This document shows positions 40,651 to 50,938 of a DNA stretch of 64,000 nt, in pieces. Numbering within the stretch: position 1 is the stretch's first letter; every line of letters begins with the position of its first letter. Source of the DNA: Microbacterium testaceum (GTDB lineage: Bacteria; Actinomycetota; Actinomycetes; Actinomycetales; Microbacteriaceae); the NCBI RefSeq assembly GCF_029761935.1, contig NZ_CP121699.1, forward strand, positions 1 to 64,000, written 5' to 3'. The notes under the pieces are model-generated. The model did no database searches and was not told the origin of the DNA. It worked only from the letters and a program-made list of their open reading frames with translations. The position numbers and the translations under genes were made by a program.

Positions 40651-41154
40651 GTGCGAGACGACCACGCGCAACTGACCGCGCTGTACGACGCGCACGCGAC
40701 CCCCGTCTGGCGTTACGTCGTGAGCCTCACCGGCGATCACGCGGGCGCCGACGACGTCGTGCAGGAGACGCTGCTGCGCGCGTGGCGTACGCCACGCGTC
40801 ATGAGCGACGACCCGGCCTCCCTGCGCTCGTGGATGTACACCGTGGCCCGCAACATCGTCATCGACGAGGCGCGGAGCGCGCGGCGCCGGCACGAGCAGC
40901 CCGTCGACGAGCTCCCCGAGACCGTCCGCGACGACGACACCGACGCGATGTTCGACGCGCTTCTGGTCGAGGAGGCGCTCGCTACCCTCACACCCGATCA
41001 CCGCGCCGTCATCGTCAGCGCCTACTACGGCGGACGCAGCGTCGCACAGACCGCGGACGAGCTCGGCATCCCGACGGGCACCGTCAAATCGCGACTGCAT
41101 TACGCGGTGCGGGCGTTGCGGCTCGCGCTGCAGGAAAGGGGGGTGACCCGATGA
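40651..41154 (+). CDS. ECF-type RNA polymerase sigma factor
   Basis: 167 residues. Region 2 (about 5-75) includes the core-binding DDVVQETLLRAWR and the -10-reading SWMYTVARNIVIDEARS; region 4 (about 105-160) includes ALATLTPDHRAVIVSAYYGGRSVAQTADELGIPTGTVKSRLHYAVRALR. There is no region 3 and no C-terminal extension. GTG start behind GAGAGGGGA. Its stop overlaps the start of the anti-sigma gene, the usual coupled layout. Confidence 0.95.
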   Translation: MRDDHAQLTALYDAHATPVWRYVVSLTGDHAGADDVVQETLLRAWRTPRVMSDDPASLRSWMYTVARNIVIDEARSARRRHEQPVDELPETVRDDDTDAMFDALLVEEALATLTPDHRAVIVSAYYGGRSVAQTADELGIPTGTVKSRLHYAVRALRLALQERGVTR

Positions 41155-41849
41155 ACGACGATCACGAACGTCTGTCGATGTCGGACGGCGCCTACGTGCT
41201 CGGAGCGCTGTGCGCCTCCGACCGCGCCGAATTCGAAGCGCACCTGGCGGTGTGCGCCATCTGTCGCGCCTCCGTCGCAGAATTGGCTCCGACCGCGGGA
41301 CTCCTCTCGCGACTGTCGCCCGAACGCGCCCGAGCGCTCAGCGCGACGACCGGCCCCATCCCGCTGGCCTCGCCCGATCCGTCTCTGCGCGGACGCGTGG
41401 TCGAGGTCGCGCGGCGTCGCCGGAAGCGGCGCATCACCGCGTGGACGCTCGCGGCATCCATCGCCCTGGTGACGGTCGCGGTGCCGAGCGTGTTCGCCGT
41501 GAACAGTGCGATGCAGCAGTCGGCGGGGACCGTCTACGCCCTCGACGATGTCGCCGGTGCACCCCTCGAGGCCTCGGTGAAGCTCACCTCCGCGCCGTGG
41601 GGGACCCGCATCGACCTCGTGTGCCAGTACACCGGTCAGGTGCTCGACGCCCCGCCCGGGGGCTGGCCCTACGCTCTCGCCATCACCGACGACTCGGGAA
41701 CGACGAGCGTGCTCTCGACCTGGCGCGCCGACCCGGGCTCGACCACCGAACTGAGCGCGGGGACCGACCTCTCGGCCTCGAACATCGGCGCGGTCGAGAT
41801 CCGCTCCCTCGACGGCGACACGGTCGTGATGCGGCGCGAGTTCGACTGA
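41151..41849 (+). CDS. zinc-binding anti-sigma factor, single-pass membrane
   Basis: 232 residues. N-terminal anti-sigma domain (1-60) with the ZAS motif HLAVCAIC (His-x3-Cys-x2-Cys, about 31-38), a membrane helix (about 98-118, TAWTLAASIALVTVAVPSVFA) and an extracellular domain of about 110 residues (anti-sigma-K type; LTSAPWGTRIDLVCQY). It holds the sigma factor at the membrane and releases it on an envelope or redox signal; the signal is unknown. Confidence 0.93.
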   Translation: MNDDHERLSMSDGAYVLGALCASDRAEFEAHLAVCAICRASVAELAPTAGLLSRLSPERARALSATTGPIPLASPDPSLRGRVVEVARRRRKRRITAWTLAASIALVTVAVPSVFAVNSAMQQSAGTVYALDDVAGAPLEASVKLTSAPWGTRIDLVCQYTGQVLDAPPGGWPYALAITDDSGTTSVLSTWRADPGSTTELSAGTDLSASNIGAVEIRSLDGDTVVMRREFD

Positions 41850-41881
41850 CGGTCGCGTCCGCGCTCCGTCGCCGCACGCTC

Positions 41882-41887
41882 TAGCAT
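41882..41887 (+). promoter_or_regulatory. -10 box of the MOSC gene
   Basis: TAGCAT, 6 bases before ATG 41894; leaderless layout. Confidence 0.5.
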
Positions 41888-41893
41888 CGACGC

Positions 41894-42439
41894 ATGCCTC
41901 GACTCGTCGCCGTCTGCGTCGTCCACAGCCTGCGCCCGGATTCCGGGTCGATCGGGGTGACGGCGATCGACAAGCGTCCGCTCGAGGGAAAGGTCCGCGT
42001 CGGCAAGCTCGGCGTCCGCTCCGACGTGCAGGCGAGCCGCAAACACCACGGCGGGCCGGAAAAGGCCGTCTACGCCTACGCCCAGGACGACGCCGACTTC
42101 TGGGAGGGCGAGCTCGGTCGGGAGCTGCACCCGGGATGGTTCGGCGAGAACCTCCGCGTCGAGGGGCTCGACGTCAACGGGGCGCGGATCGGCGAGGTCT
42201 GGCGCATCGGCGACACCGTCGAGCTCGAGGTTACGATGCCCCGAACGCCCTGCGCGACGTTCGCCCGGTGGGTCGGTGGGTCGGCAGCGCGTGGCTGGGT
42301 CAAGCGCTTCTCGGACGAGGGGCGCCTCGGCGCCTACCTGCGTGTCCGTCGCGCCGGAGAGATCCGAGCGGGGGATGCCATCGAGGTGCTCTCGTCGCCC
42401 GACGGGGCGCCCACGGTGCTCGAGGTGTACCGCGGCTGA
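41894..42439 (+). CDS. MOSC domain protein (YiiM-like)
   Basis: 181 residues, a stand-alone MOSC domain. The conserved Cys expected to bind the molybdenum cofactor sulphur is in MPRTPCATFARWVG (about residue 121); KHHGGPEKAVYAYA and HPGWFGENLRVEGLD are the other typical blocks. Relatives act in molybdenum-dependent detoxification of N-hydroxylated compounds or in cofactor handling; the exact role is unknown. Alone between the sigma operon and aldolase. Confidence 0.9.
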   Translation: MPRLVAVCVVHSLRPDSGSIGVTAIDKRPLEGKVRVGKLGVRSDVQASRKHHGGPEKAVYAYAQDDADFWEGELGRELHPGWFGENLRVEGLDVNGARIGEVWRIGDTVELEVTMPRTPCATFARWVGGSAARGWVKRFSDEGRLGAYLRVRRAGEIRAGDAIEVLSSPDGAPTVLEVYRG

Positions 42440-42653
42440 GGCGCGTCCGGCCCCGGTCGGCGCACCCCCGCGCGGCTGTGCGATCGCGCGGGGCGTCCTG
42501 CCGCGCCGGTGGCGCGAGACGGCAATTCGCTGACTCGTCCGTTGCAGGCTGACACCCGGTTGTCAGCGAGATGCCGTCTCGGCGTGCAGGAGGGGCGCGT
42601 GCGGGGGATTCCGGCACAGCTGCGGGGGCCGGAGGCACGGCATCCCGAAACGA

Positions 42654-42685
42654 CGAACGCCCCGGCGTGAGAGCCGGGGCGTTCG
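42654..42685 (-). terminator. fructose-bisphosphate aldolase terminator
   Basis: CGAACGCCCCGGC (42654-42666) pairs perfectly with GCCGGGGCGTTCG (42673-42685), loop GTGAGA, just past the aldolase stop. Confidence 0.88.
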
Positions 42686-42700
42686 CGGGATGACGAGGTG

Positions 42701-43729
<1,029 letters not shown>

Positions 43730-43894
43730 GGAGGTGCTCCTTGGTGTTGTCGGGACACCGTCACTCTAGCGAAGCCGCCGGATCGTGACGGTGCGGGCGC
43801 GGCAGGAACCGGGCGGTTCTGCTGAACCGTTAAGAACGGCGATTCCTTCGTTGCACGTCCGGTCAAATCCCGCGATTGTCACCGGATCGCTGGA

Positions 43895-43900
43895 TACAGT
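43895..43900 (+). promoter_or_regulatory. -10 box of glpX
   Basis: TACAGT, 6 bases before ATG 43907; leaderless layout. Confidence 0.5.
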
Positions 43901-43906
43901 GGCCCC

Positions 43907-44896
43907 ATGGTGAGCCTGACTGCCGACATGAGCCCTTTGCACCCCGACCGGAACCTGGCGCTCGAGCTGGTGAGGGCGACCGAAGCGGCATCCATCCGCG
44001 CCGTCCCCTTCATCGGCCGCGGCGACAAGGAAGCCGCCGACGGCGCAGCCGTCGACGCGATGCGTGCGTTCTTCAGCACCGTCAACTTCGACGGCACGAT
44101 CGTCATCGGCGAGGGCGAGAAGGACAACGCCCCCATGCTTTACAACGGAGAGCGTGTCGGAAGCGGCCGCGGGCCCCAGTGCGACGTCGCGGTCGACCCG
44201 ATCGACGGCACCTCGCTCACGGCCGCGGGCCGCCAGAACGCCCTGTCGGTCATCGCCGTGTCGGACCAGGGCACGATGCTCGACGCGTCCAGCGTCTTCT
44301 ACATGGACAAGCTCGTCACCGGGCCCGCCGGTGTCGGTGTCGTCGACATCCGCCTCCCCATCGCCGAGAACATCCGTCTGCTGGCAAAGGCTCTCGGCAA
44401 GCCCGTCGACGAGATCGTCGTCTCGGTGCTGAATCGTCCGCGTCACGAGAAGCTCATCGCCGAGATCCGCGAGGCGGGGGCGGGCACGCGCCTCATGAGC
44501 GACGGCGATGTCGCCGGTGGCATCAACGCCGCCCGCCACAACGCCCGTACCGACATGTGCGTCGGTATCGGCGGCAGCCCCGAGGGCATCGTCACCGCGT
44601 GCGCGATCAAGGCGCTGGGTGGTCACATCCAGGGCGTGCTCGCCCCGCGGACCGACGACGAGAAGGAGAAGGGTCGGGATGCCGGCCTCGACGTCGACGG
44701 CCAGGTCTACGAAGCCGATGGTCTGGTGAAGGGCAAGAACACGATCTTCGTCGCCACGGGCGTGACCGACGGCCAGCTCGTGCAGGGAGTCCGCCGCGAT
44801 GGCGACTTCATCTACACCGAGAGCGTCGTGCTGCGCGGCGCCTCGGGAACGCTCCGCCGCATTTCTTCCGAGCACCTGACGTCGAAGTGGCTGTGA
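43907..44896 (+). CDS. glpX: class II fructose-1,6-bisphosphatase
   Basis: Gluconeogenic phosphatase making fructose-6-phosphate. 329 residues. Metal-binding and catalytic blocks are present: IVIGEGEKDNAPML (about 66-79), CDVAVDPIDGTSLTA (about 91-105) and, later, MSDGDVAGGINAAR. GlpX is the sole FBPase in many actinobacteria. It is divergent from fbaA, which acts on the same metabolite. Confidence 0.96.
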   Translation: MVSLTADMSPLHPDRNLALELVRATEAASIRAVPFIGRGDKEAADGAAVDAMRAFFSTVNFDGTIVIGEGEKDNAPMLYNGERVGSGRGPQCDVAVDPIDGTSLTAAGRQNALSVIAVSDQGTMLDASSVFYMDKLVTGPAGVGVVDIRLPIAENIRLLAKALGKPVDEIVVSVLNRPRHEKLIAEIREAGAGTRLMSDGDVAGGINAARHNARTDMCVGIGGSPEGIVTACAIKALGGHIQGVLAPRTDDEKEKGRDAGLDVDGQVYEADGLVKGKNTIFVATGVTDGQLVQGVRRDGDFIYTESVVLRGASGTLRRISSEHLTSKWL

Positions 44897-45149
44897 CGCC
44901 GCGGCGCTGAATTCGTCGTTTCCCGAGACAGCATCTCGCGGATGGAGCGGTCGCCCGGGGCAGTCGTGACATCAGCGGGGTGCTGTTTCGGCGTTCGGCG
45001 AGAGGCGCGCGGCCGTCGCCTCGACGTGCAGATACAGCCGGGCGTGTCGTGACGCAAGCGTGACCGGTGTCAGAGGGGCCGTCTGGCAGAATCTCTAGGA
45101 GTGTCAACGGCGACGCTGTGTTCTTCCGAGACCCGAAGGGGGATCGTCC

Positions 45150-45362
45150 ATGGCAACAGCTCCGACGAATCAGACCGCACCTCAGACAGGTGCACAGGCG
45201 GTCATCGCCAGCGCGGTCGACCCTGCGCGCCGCCCCGACGTGCTGTTGCGCGTCCGGCGCGACGAGGGTCACGAGGTCAGCGCGTGGTGGATGGTCGGCG
45301 CGTTCGTCGCCGTCTCTGCGGCCGTGGTGAGCCTGTTGAGCTGGGTTCCCGGCGGGGCCTGA
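45150..45362 (+). CDS. small single-pass membrane protein, unrecognised
   Basis: 70 residues. Hydrophilic N-terminus (1-45) and one C-terminal membrane helix (about 46-66, WWMVGAFVAVSAAVVSLLSW). Start ATG with GGGGGA 7 bases upstream. CAGAAT about 55 bases upstream is a candidate -10. No family recognised. The 253 bases before it (44897-45149) hold nothing else I can name. Confidence 0.6.
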   Translation: MATAPTNQTAPQTGAQAVIASAVDPARRPDVLLRVRRDEGHEVSAWWMVGAFVAVSAAVVSLLSWVPGGA

Positions 45363-45476
45363 ACCTTCTCGTCTTTCGGAAGCTGGCCTCCCGGACGGCG
45401 GCTCGCGCATTCTCGGCCCTCGCGTCCGGCTCGATGCCGGTACGGATTCGTGCATCGCGAGGGATGATCTTTGCGC

Positions 45477-46823
45477 TCACGATTCCGTGTCGGCGAGCCC
45501 CGCTCGCTGGCGGATGACACCCAGGTCGGCCCTCGCGGTCGCCTCGGCCGTCTCGACCGGTGACGGGGTGGCTTGGCCGGCGCCATCGAGGTTCTCGATC
45601 ATCTCCGGCGCGGTCCATCGGCGGGGAGTCGCCTCGATCGCGACGGGAGCGGCGACCGCATCGAGCTTGGTCTCGTCGATGCCGGGGAACTTCCGCGCCG
45701 TGACGAGCACACGTGTCTCGAGCGATCCGGCGAACCGGTTGTAACTGTCGACCGTCTTCTCGATCGCGCGGCGCAGATCGTTCGCGTGCTCGGCGAGTTT
45801 GCCGACGCGCTCGTAGAGTTCTGTGCCCAGGGCGAAGAGCGTGCGCGCCTCGTCGGAGACGTCTTGCTGGGTCCACGTGAACGCGACGGTCTTGAGCACC
45901 GCCCAGAGGTTGACGGGCGAGGCGAGGGCGACGCGGCGCGTGAACGCGTAGTCGAGCAGCGTCGGGTCTTCGTCAAGGGCCGAGGCCAGCAGCGACTCGC
46001 TCGGCAGGAAGCACACGACGAACTCGGGGCTCGTGGTGAGCCCCGCCCAGTACGCCTTCTTCGCGAGGGCGTCGACGTGGGCGCGCACCGCGCGGGCGTG
46101 CTTGGTCAGGAATGCGGCGCGGCGGGCTCCGTCGTCGCCGTGCGCCGTGACGGGGATCGCGCTGGCCTGTAGATATGCGTCGAGGGGGACCTTGGCATCC
46201 ACCGCCAAAGACTTGCCGCCGGGAAGGCGCACCACCATGTCGGGGCGGCCGGCTCCGGCGTCGCTCGAGATCGCCGTCTGCAGGTCGAAGTCGACGTAGC
46301 GCGTGAGGCCCGCGGCTTCGACGACGCGGCGGAGTTGCGTCTCGCCCCAGACGCCGCGCGTGGTTCCGGAGCGCATCGCGGAGGCGAGCGACTCGGTCGT
46401 CACTCGGAGTGCCTCGTCGGCCTCCCGGGACAGGCGCAGCTGCTCGCCGAGCGCGGTGTACTGCTCGACCCGGTCGCGCTCGAGGCCGTCGACCTTGCGC
46501 TGCATTGCGTCGAGCGTCTCGCGCACCGGGTCGAGGGCGCGAAGGACCGTCTGCTCGCGGCGCTCGCGTTCTTCGCGGGCTGCCTGATCCGCGCGCGACT
46601 GCCCCACGAGCTCGCGGTACAGGGCGACCTGGTGGTCGAGCTGCGCCTGCACGCCCGTCCGCGCGGTCTCGGCGGCGGCGACGCGGGCGCCGAGCGATCG
46701 CTGCTCTTCGGCGGCGCGGGCCGCGGTTCGGGAAGAACCCACGACCCACCCGCCGACGACGCCCACGACGAGAGCAAGGATCACGAAGACGAGAGCGATG
46801 GCATCCATGGGGTCAGCTTGCAC
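45477..46823 (-). CDS. rmuC: RmuC family DNA recombination protein
   Basis: 448 residues. An N-terminal membrane helix (about 9-29), a long coiled coil (about 32-130), then the RmuC nuclease-like domain with the family phrases GVWGETQLRRVVEAAGL, GRPDMVVRLPGGKSLAVDAKVPLDAYL (PD-(D/E)XK-type Asp, Glu, Lys) and FLPSESLL. RmuC limits inversions and degrades certain DNA ends. GTG 46823 has GGAGG upstream; ATG 46808 is the alternative. Confidence 0.93.
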   Translation of the reverse strand: MQADPMDAIALVFVILALVVGVVGGWVVGSSRTAARAAEEQRSLGARVAAAETARTGVQAQLDHQVALYRELVGQSRADQAAREERERREQTVLRALDPVRETLDAMQRKVDGLERDRVEQYTALGEQLRLSREADEALRVTTESLASAMRSGTTRGVWGETQLRRVVEAAGLTRYVDFDLQTAISSDAGAGRPDMVVRLPGGKSLAVDAKVPLDAYLQASAIPVTAHGDDGARRAAFLTKHARAVRAHVDALAKKAYWAGLTTSPEFVVCFLPSESLLASALDEDPTLLDYAFTRRVALASPVNLWAVLKTVAFTWTQQDVSDEARTLFALGTELYERVGKLAEHANDLRRAIEKTVDSYNRFAGSLETRVLVTARKFPGIDETKLDAVAAPVAIEATPRRWTAPEMIENLDGAGQATPSPVETAEATARADLGVIRQRAGLADTES

Positions 46824-46862
46824 CAGACCTCCGACATCGTCGGAAAGACGGGCCGAGAGGCG

Positions 46863-47456
46863 TCAGGCGACGGCGCGCTCGACCGGCTCCGCCGCGATCT
46901 GCGACACACGGACGCCCAGGTGCGCGGCGAGGGCGTGCACGTCGTCGACGCCGGCGCGGCGGGCGCAGTCGATCGTGATCTCGGCGCAGGCGACGGCGTC
47001 GGCCAGGGCATCGTGGTGGGCGAACGGGGAGCAGCCGGCTTCCTCGGCGACGAGCGGAAGCCGGTAGGAGTCGAGCGTGTAGGTCTTGCGAGACATCTGC
47101 ACGCTGCACATGTAGCGGTAGGGCGGGCACTCGTCGCCGGTCGCCGCGCACGCCCGGCGCAGCACCGACATGTCGAAACCGGCGTTGTGCGCGACCAGGA
47201 CGTCGGCTCCCGCGAATGCGGTGAGGCGCGCGAGTTGCGTCGTCCAATCGGGCGCGTTCACGACATCGGAGGGGTGGATGCCGTGGATCCCGACGTTGAT
47301 CGGGGCGAAGTGGTCGTGACCCGGCGGTGGCTTGATGAGCCAGGCCGCCGTGGCGACCACGCGGCCGTTGCGGACGCGGGCCAGACCCACCGCGCACGCG
47401 GACGCACCGCTGGAGTTCGCCGTTTCGAAGTCGATCGCGGTGAAGTCCAGAGCCAC
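46863..47456 (-). CDS. DnaQ-like 3'-5' exonuclease (DEDDh)
   Basis: 197 residues. The DEDDh residues are all present: AIDFETAN (Asp, Glu near 8-10), VAHNAGFDMSVL (Asp near 95) and HHDALADAVA (His, Asp near 147-151). It resembles the free-standing epsilon-like exonucleases of actinobacteria rather than RNase T or oligoribonuclease. GTG start. It precedes rmuC on the same strand by 39 bases, so the two DNA-processing genes may be co-transcribed. Confidence 0.92.
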   Translation of the reverse strand: MALDFTAIDFETANSSGASACAVGLARVRNGRVVATAAWLIKPPPGHDHFAPINVGIHGIHPSDVVNAPDWTTQLARLTAFAGADVLVAHNAGFDMSVLRRACAATGDECPPYRYMCSVQMSRKTYTLDSYRLPLVAEEAGCSPFAHHDALADAVACAEITIDCARRAGVDDVHALAAHLGVRVSQIAAEPVERAVA

Positions 47457-47684
47457 GTCTCCACCCTCACCCGCGCTCCCGCGGGGACGAAGAGGCGCGC
47501 CGGGGTCGGCGGCATCCGGTCCGCCAATTGGCTCCGGCGGCGGTCACTCGAACACTGCGCAGGAGATAACTGCCGGCGAGGACCGGGAGGCGTGTGCGGT
47601 TACCCGACGCCGGCCGATAGTCCTGCGTCGTGACCGCGGGGCTGGGGGAGGGCCTGCGGCGGATGCGATGTCGGAGGGGCGGCG

Positions 47685-47690
47685 TAGGGT
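47685..47690 (+). promoter_or_regulatory. -10 box of the methyltransferase gene
   Basis: TAGGGT, 6 bases before ATG 47697; leaderless layout. Confidence 0.5.
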
Positions 47691-47696
47691 CGGGGC

Positions 47697-48446
47697 ATGA
47701 CCGATCGCGAGAAGTCGACCTCGTTCGGGCAGGCGGCCTCCGCCTACGAATCCGGGCGGCCCGGGTATCCCGCCGAGGCGGTGGCATGGCTGCTCGAACC
47801 CGTGCGCGAGGCCGGTCGCGCGCTGCGCGTCGCCGATGTCGGGGCGGGGACGGGCAAGCTCACCCGCGCGGTCGTCGAGCTCGGCGCCGACGTGGTGGCG
47901 GTGGATCCGGATGCCGACATGCTCGCGACCCTGCGCGAGAACGCGCGGGGCGTGCCCACGTTCGTCGGCACGGCCGAGCATCTGCCCCTGCCCGATTCCG
48001 GTCTGGACGCCGTCGTCATGGGCCAGGCCTGGCACTGGGTCGACGTCGAGCCGGCGTCGCTCGAGACCGCTCGCGTGCTGCGCAGCGGGGGAGTGCTCGG
48101 GCTCATCTGGAACATCCGCGACGACCGCGTCGACTGGGTGCGGCGGCTCACCGCGGCCATGGGCGGCTCGAACGCCGAGGTCCTCCTCGCCACGACCGGT
48201 CCGCGCGTCGCCGAGCCCTACGGCGAGCTCGAGCATCGTGAATGGTCGTGGGAGAGGCGCATCACCCTGCCGCAGCTGCGCGACCTCGTCGTCTCGCGCA
48301 GCGACATCATCACGGCCAGTCCCGAGAAACGCGCGGGCATCGAGGCCGCGGTCGACGGGGTCGTGGCATCCGTCCCCGAACTCGCCGACGGAGGCTCCGT
48401 CGCCCTGCCGTACGTCACCCACGCCTTCCGCGCACGGCGACCGTGA
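47697..48446 (+). CDS. class I SAM-dependent methyltransferase
   Basis: 249 residues, Methyltransf_11 type. SAM-binding motif I is VADVGAGTGKLTRAVVELG (about 43-61), motif II acidic VVAVDPDADM, and the post-motif LPLPDSGLDAVVMGQAWHWVD. The start SFGQAASAYESGRPGYP is common to small-molecule methyltransferases of this group. Substrate unknown. Confidence 0.9.
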   Translation: MTDREKSTSFGQAASAYESGRPGYPAEAVAWLLEPVREAGRALRVADVGAGTGKLTRAVVELGADVVAVDPDADMLATLRENARGVPTFVGTAEHLPLPDSGLDAVVMGQAWHWVDVEPASLETARVLRSGGVLGLIWNIRDDRVDWVRRLTAAMGGSNAEVLLATTGPRVAEPYGELEHREWSWERRITLPQLRDLVVSRSDIITASPEKRAGIEAAVDGVVASVPELADGGSVALPYVTHAFRARRP

Positions 48447-48471
48447 CGCGGTGACCGGGCTCCGAGCCGGG

Positions 48472-48477
48472 TAACCT
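48472..48477 (+). promoter_or_regulatory. -10 box of ychF
   Basis: TAACCT, 8 bases before GTG 48486; probably leaderless. Confidence 0.45.
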
Positions 48478-48485
48478 GGACTCCC

Positions 48486-49559
48486 GTGGCTCTTACCATC
48501 GGAATCGTCGGCCTTCCCAACGTCGGAAAGTCGACCCTCTTCAACGCTCTGACCAAGAACTCGGTGCTCGCGGCGAACTACCCGTTCGCGACCATCGAGC
48601 CCAACGTCGGGGTCGTGAACCTTCCCGATGTGCGCCTGCAGAAGCTCGCCGACGTCTTCGGCAGCGAGCGGCTCGTGCCCGCTGTGGTGTCGTTCGTCGA
48701 CATCGCCGGAATCGTCCGCGGCGCGAGCGAGGGCGAGGGCCTCGGCAACCAGTTCCTCGCGAACATCCGTGAAGCGGATGCCATCGCGCAGGTCGTGCGC
48801 GGATTCGCCGATGACGACGTGGTCCACGTCGACGGTTCGGTCAACCCGGCGAACGACATGGAGACCATCAACGCCGAGCTGCAGCTCGCCGACCTTCAGA
48901 CGCTCGAGAAGGCGATCACCCGGTACGAAAAGGAGGTCAAGGGCAAGAAGCTCGACCCCTCGGTGCTCGAGGCCGCCAAGGCCGCGCAGGACGCCCTCCA
49001 GCGTGGCGTGCTGCTGTCGGCATCCGGAATCGACCTCTTGCCGATCCGTGAGCTCGGACTGCTCACCGCCAAGCCGTTCATCTTCGTCTTCAACGTCGAC
49101 GAGGCCGTGCTCACCGACCAGTCGCGCAAGGACGAGTTGGCGGCGCTGGTCGCTCCCGCGAAGGCCGTGTTCCTCGACGCCAAGATCGAGTCGGAGCTCA
49201 TCGACCTCGACCCCGAGGACGCCGCCGAACTGCTCGCGTCGACCGGCCAGGACGAGTCGGGTCTCGATCAGCTCGCCCGCATCGGGTTCGACACGCTGGG
49301 CCTGCAGACCTACCTCACCGCCGGCCCCAAGGAAGCGCGCGCCTGGACGATCCCGCAGGGCGCGAAGGCGCCGCAGGCGGCCGGTGTCATCCATACCGAC
49401 TTCGAGAAGGGCTTCATTAAGGCCGAGGTCATCTCGTTCGACGACCTCGTCGAGCTCGGCTCGGTCGCCGAGGCCCGCTCGAAGGGCAAGGCCCGCCTCG
49501 AGGGCAAGGACTACGTCATGCAGGACGGCGACGTCGTGGAGTTCCGCTTCAACAACTGA
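48486..49559 (+). CDS. ychF: redox-regulated P-loop ATPase YchF/OLA1
   Basis: An Obg-family protein that prefers ATP and binds ribosomes. 357 residues. G1 GLPNVGKSTLFNALT (about 7-21), G3 FVDIAGIVRGASEGEGLG, and the altered G4 FIFVFNVDEA (NVDE, the basis of ATP use); a coiled-coil insert; and the C-terminal TGS domain ending KDYVMQDGDVVEFRFNN. A hairpin follows the stop. Confidence 0.97.
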   Translation: MALTIGIVGLPNVGKSTLFNALTKNSVLAANYPFATIEPNVGVVNLPDVRLQKLADVFGSERLVPAVVSFVDIAGIVRGASEGEGLGNQFLANIREADAIAQVVRGFADDDVVHVDGSVNPANDMETINAELQLADLQTLEKAITRYEKEVKGKKLDPSVLEAAKAAQDALQRGVLLSASGIDLLPIRELGLLTAKPFIFVFNVDEAVLTDQSRKDELAALVAPAKAVFLDAKIESELIDLDPEDAAELLASTGQDESGLDQLARIGFDTLGLQTYLTAGPKEARAWTIPQGAKAPQAAGVIHTDFEKGFIKAEVISFDDLVELGSVAEARSKGKARLEGKDYVMQDGDVVEFRFNN

Positions 49560-49566
49560 GCGAGCG

Positions 49567-49588
49567 CCGCGCGGCCCCGGCCGCGCGG
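49567..49588 (+). terminator. hairpin after ychF
   Basis: CCGCGCGGCC and GGCCGCGCGG form a 10-bp palindrome with two central bases, 8 bases after the stop codon. There is no T-run. The rest of the gap up to 49765 holds no gene. Confidence 0.6.
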
Positions 49589-49765
49589 TGGAGGCGTGAG
49601 CGTCTCCCTAACTGGCGGTGACTCCGTATACCGTGGGGCTCGCTTCGGGGGGAGATGTTCGATGACCGTTCAGGTCGAGGAATTCGTGTCGCGAGAGCGT
49701 GGCGATCTGTCTGCGCAGTCCGCTGGGACGGACGATGACGCGTACCCCTCTCGGAGGGACGCGCA

Positions 49766-50302
49766 ATGAGTTCCGACACGTCTGTCGTCGCGCGCTTCGA
49801 CGAGGAAAAGCGTGCGGCGGTCGAACGGACTCTGCGAAAGGCCGTGCGCGCACAGGGCATCGCGGCGATCGCGCTGGCGGTGGTGTGGGGATTCGTCACG
49901 CTCCTGCCGATCGCGGTCGTGTCCGCGGACGGACAGGTGACCGCGGCCCTCGTGCTCGCGGTGACGCTCGTGGTCCCTCTGGCAATCGGCGCGTTGGGCG
50001 TGCGCCAGCTCAGGCGGCGGCCGCGTATGCCCGAGATCGCGGTCGCGATCACCCCGACGAGCGTGCAGTTTCCCGCCCTCGAACGACCGTCTGCTTTTGC
50101 TCCCCGGGTGCGCGCTGAGCAGTGGGTCCGCGAAGGCACGACCGCCGAGATCCGCCCGGCATCCGGTCTGTTCCAGACGCCCCTCGTCGTCTTCACTCGG
50201 CAGGACGGCGGCAGGCTCCGGCGCCGCACGGTCTCCGCCGAGAACCTGGATATCGATCCGCGGATCCTCGTCGATGCGCTCGGCGGGACGGCTTCCGCGT
50301 AG
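49766..50302 (+). CDS. two-TM membrane protein of unknown function
   Basis: 178 residues. A charged N-terminus, two membrane helices (about 31-55 and 58-78; IAAIALAVVWGFVTLLPIAVV then ALVLAVTLVVPLAIGALGV) and a cytoplasmic C-terminal domain of about 95 residues that reads like a small beta-rich fold (ITPTSVQFPALER...EIRPASGLF...VVFTRQDGG). GGAGGGACGC precedes the ATG. I do not recognise the family. Base composition is slightly lower in G+C than the neighbours around 49600-50900. Confidence 0.7.
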   Translation: MSSDTSVVARFDEEKRAAVERTLRKAVRAQGIAAIALAVVWGFVTLLPIAVVSADGQVTAALVLAVTLVVPLAIGALGVRQLRRRPRMPEIAVAITPTSVQFPALERPSAFAPRVRAEQWVREGTTAEIRPASGLFQTPLVVFTRQDGGRLRRRTVSAENLDIDPRILVDALGGTASA

Positions 50303-50491
50303 CGGGTGTTTCGCGGGGCTGCCGAGAGGGTGTGCGAAATAGCGGCGGCCACTGCGGCGAGTTATGGCAGGTGCTGCGAGCGGCGTGCGCTGCTTGTCAG
50401 AACGGCTCATATTCCCGCCGAACGGGACCCTGCACGCAGCGACTGGGCGCCGGTAGAACGCTCGGTCTGGCGCAGCACTAGCCTTGCGCAC

Positions 50492-50938
50492 ATGATCAGG
50501 CACAACCGTGCGTCGCTGTGCGTGTACAGCGACAGGTACAGCGTGGCGCAAATCACCGAGATGCTCGGAGTGGAGCCGGAACGCTCGGGAGACATCGGCG
50601 ACCCGACGCCGTCCGGGCGCGCCGGTCGGAACCTCGCGCCGCCTTACGCGAGGTATCAGCGCACGTTCTGGTGCCTGCACGAAGACGCGGACGACACGGG
50701 CGCCGAGGATCAGACCGGCTTCTCCGCTGTGCGGAAAGTGGTCGATCGGGTGCTTCCCGTCGCCCACAAGCTCGCCGACCTTCGAAACGACGGAGAGACG
50801 ATCATCTGGTGGTCGGGCGACTCCGACAGCACGCAGGGAGGCTTCGTCCTAGAAGCGGACCTTCTCGCGAAGATCAGTGTCCTCGGATGCCATCTCTACG
50901 GCACCGCGTTCCTCGGCGAGGAAGGGTCGGCCCCGTGA
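50492..50938 (+). CDS. DUF4279-like protein
   Basis: 148 residues. The frame is open from 50306, but the protein-like part starts at ATG 50492 (MIRHNRASLCVYSDRYS). The order ASLCVYSDRYSVAQITEMLGVEPERSGDIGDP, then FWCLHEDADDTG and WWSGDSDSTQGGFVLEADLLAKISVLGCHLYGTAF fits the DUF4279 fold, often seen in small cytoplasmic proteins of unknown role, some near toxin systems. Its stop overlaps the GTG of the next gene. The 189 bases upstream are non-coding. Confidence 0.7.
   Translation: MIRHNRASLCVYSDRYSVAQITEMLGVEPERSGDIGDPTPSGRAGRNLAPPYARYQRTFWCLHEDADDTGAEDQTGFSAVRKVVDRVLPVAHKLADLRNDGETIIWWSGDSDSTQGGFVLEADLLAKISVLGCHLYGTAFLGEEGSAP

Noticed and set aside
43766..44875. 369-residue minus-strand frame opposite glpX
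   Set aside because: Antisense shadow; glpX on the plus strand has all catalytic blocks.
45277..45876. Minus-strand frame of 199 residues overlapping the rmuC 3' end
   Set aside because: Arg/Pro-rich shadow of rmuC in another frame; no start signal.
49699..50118. Plus-strand frame of 139 residues in another frame of the two-TM protein gene
   Set aside because: It overlaps the better supported frame at 49766, which has membrane helices and a ribosome-binding site.
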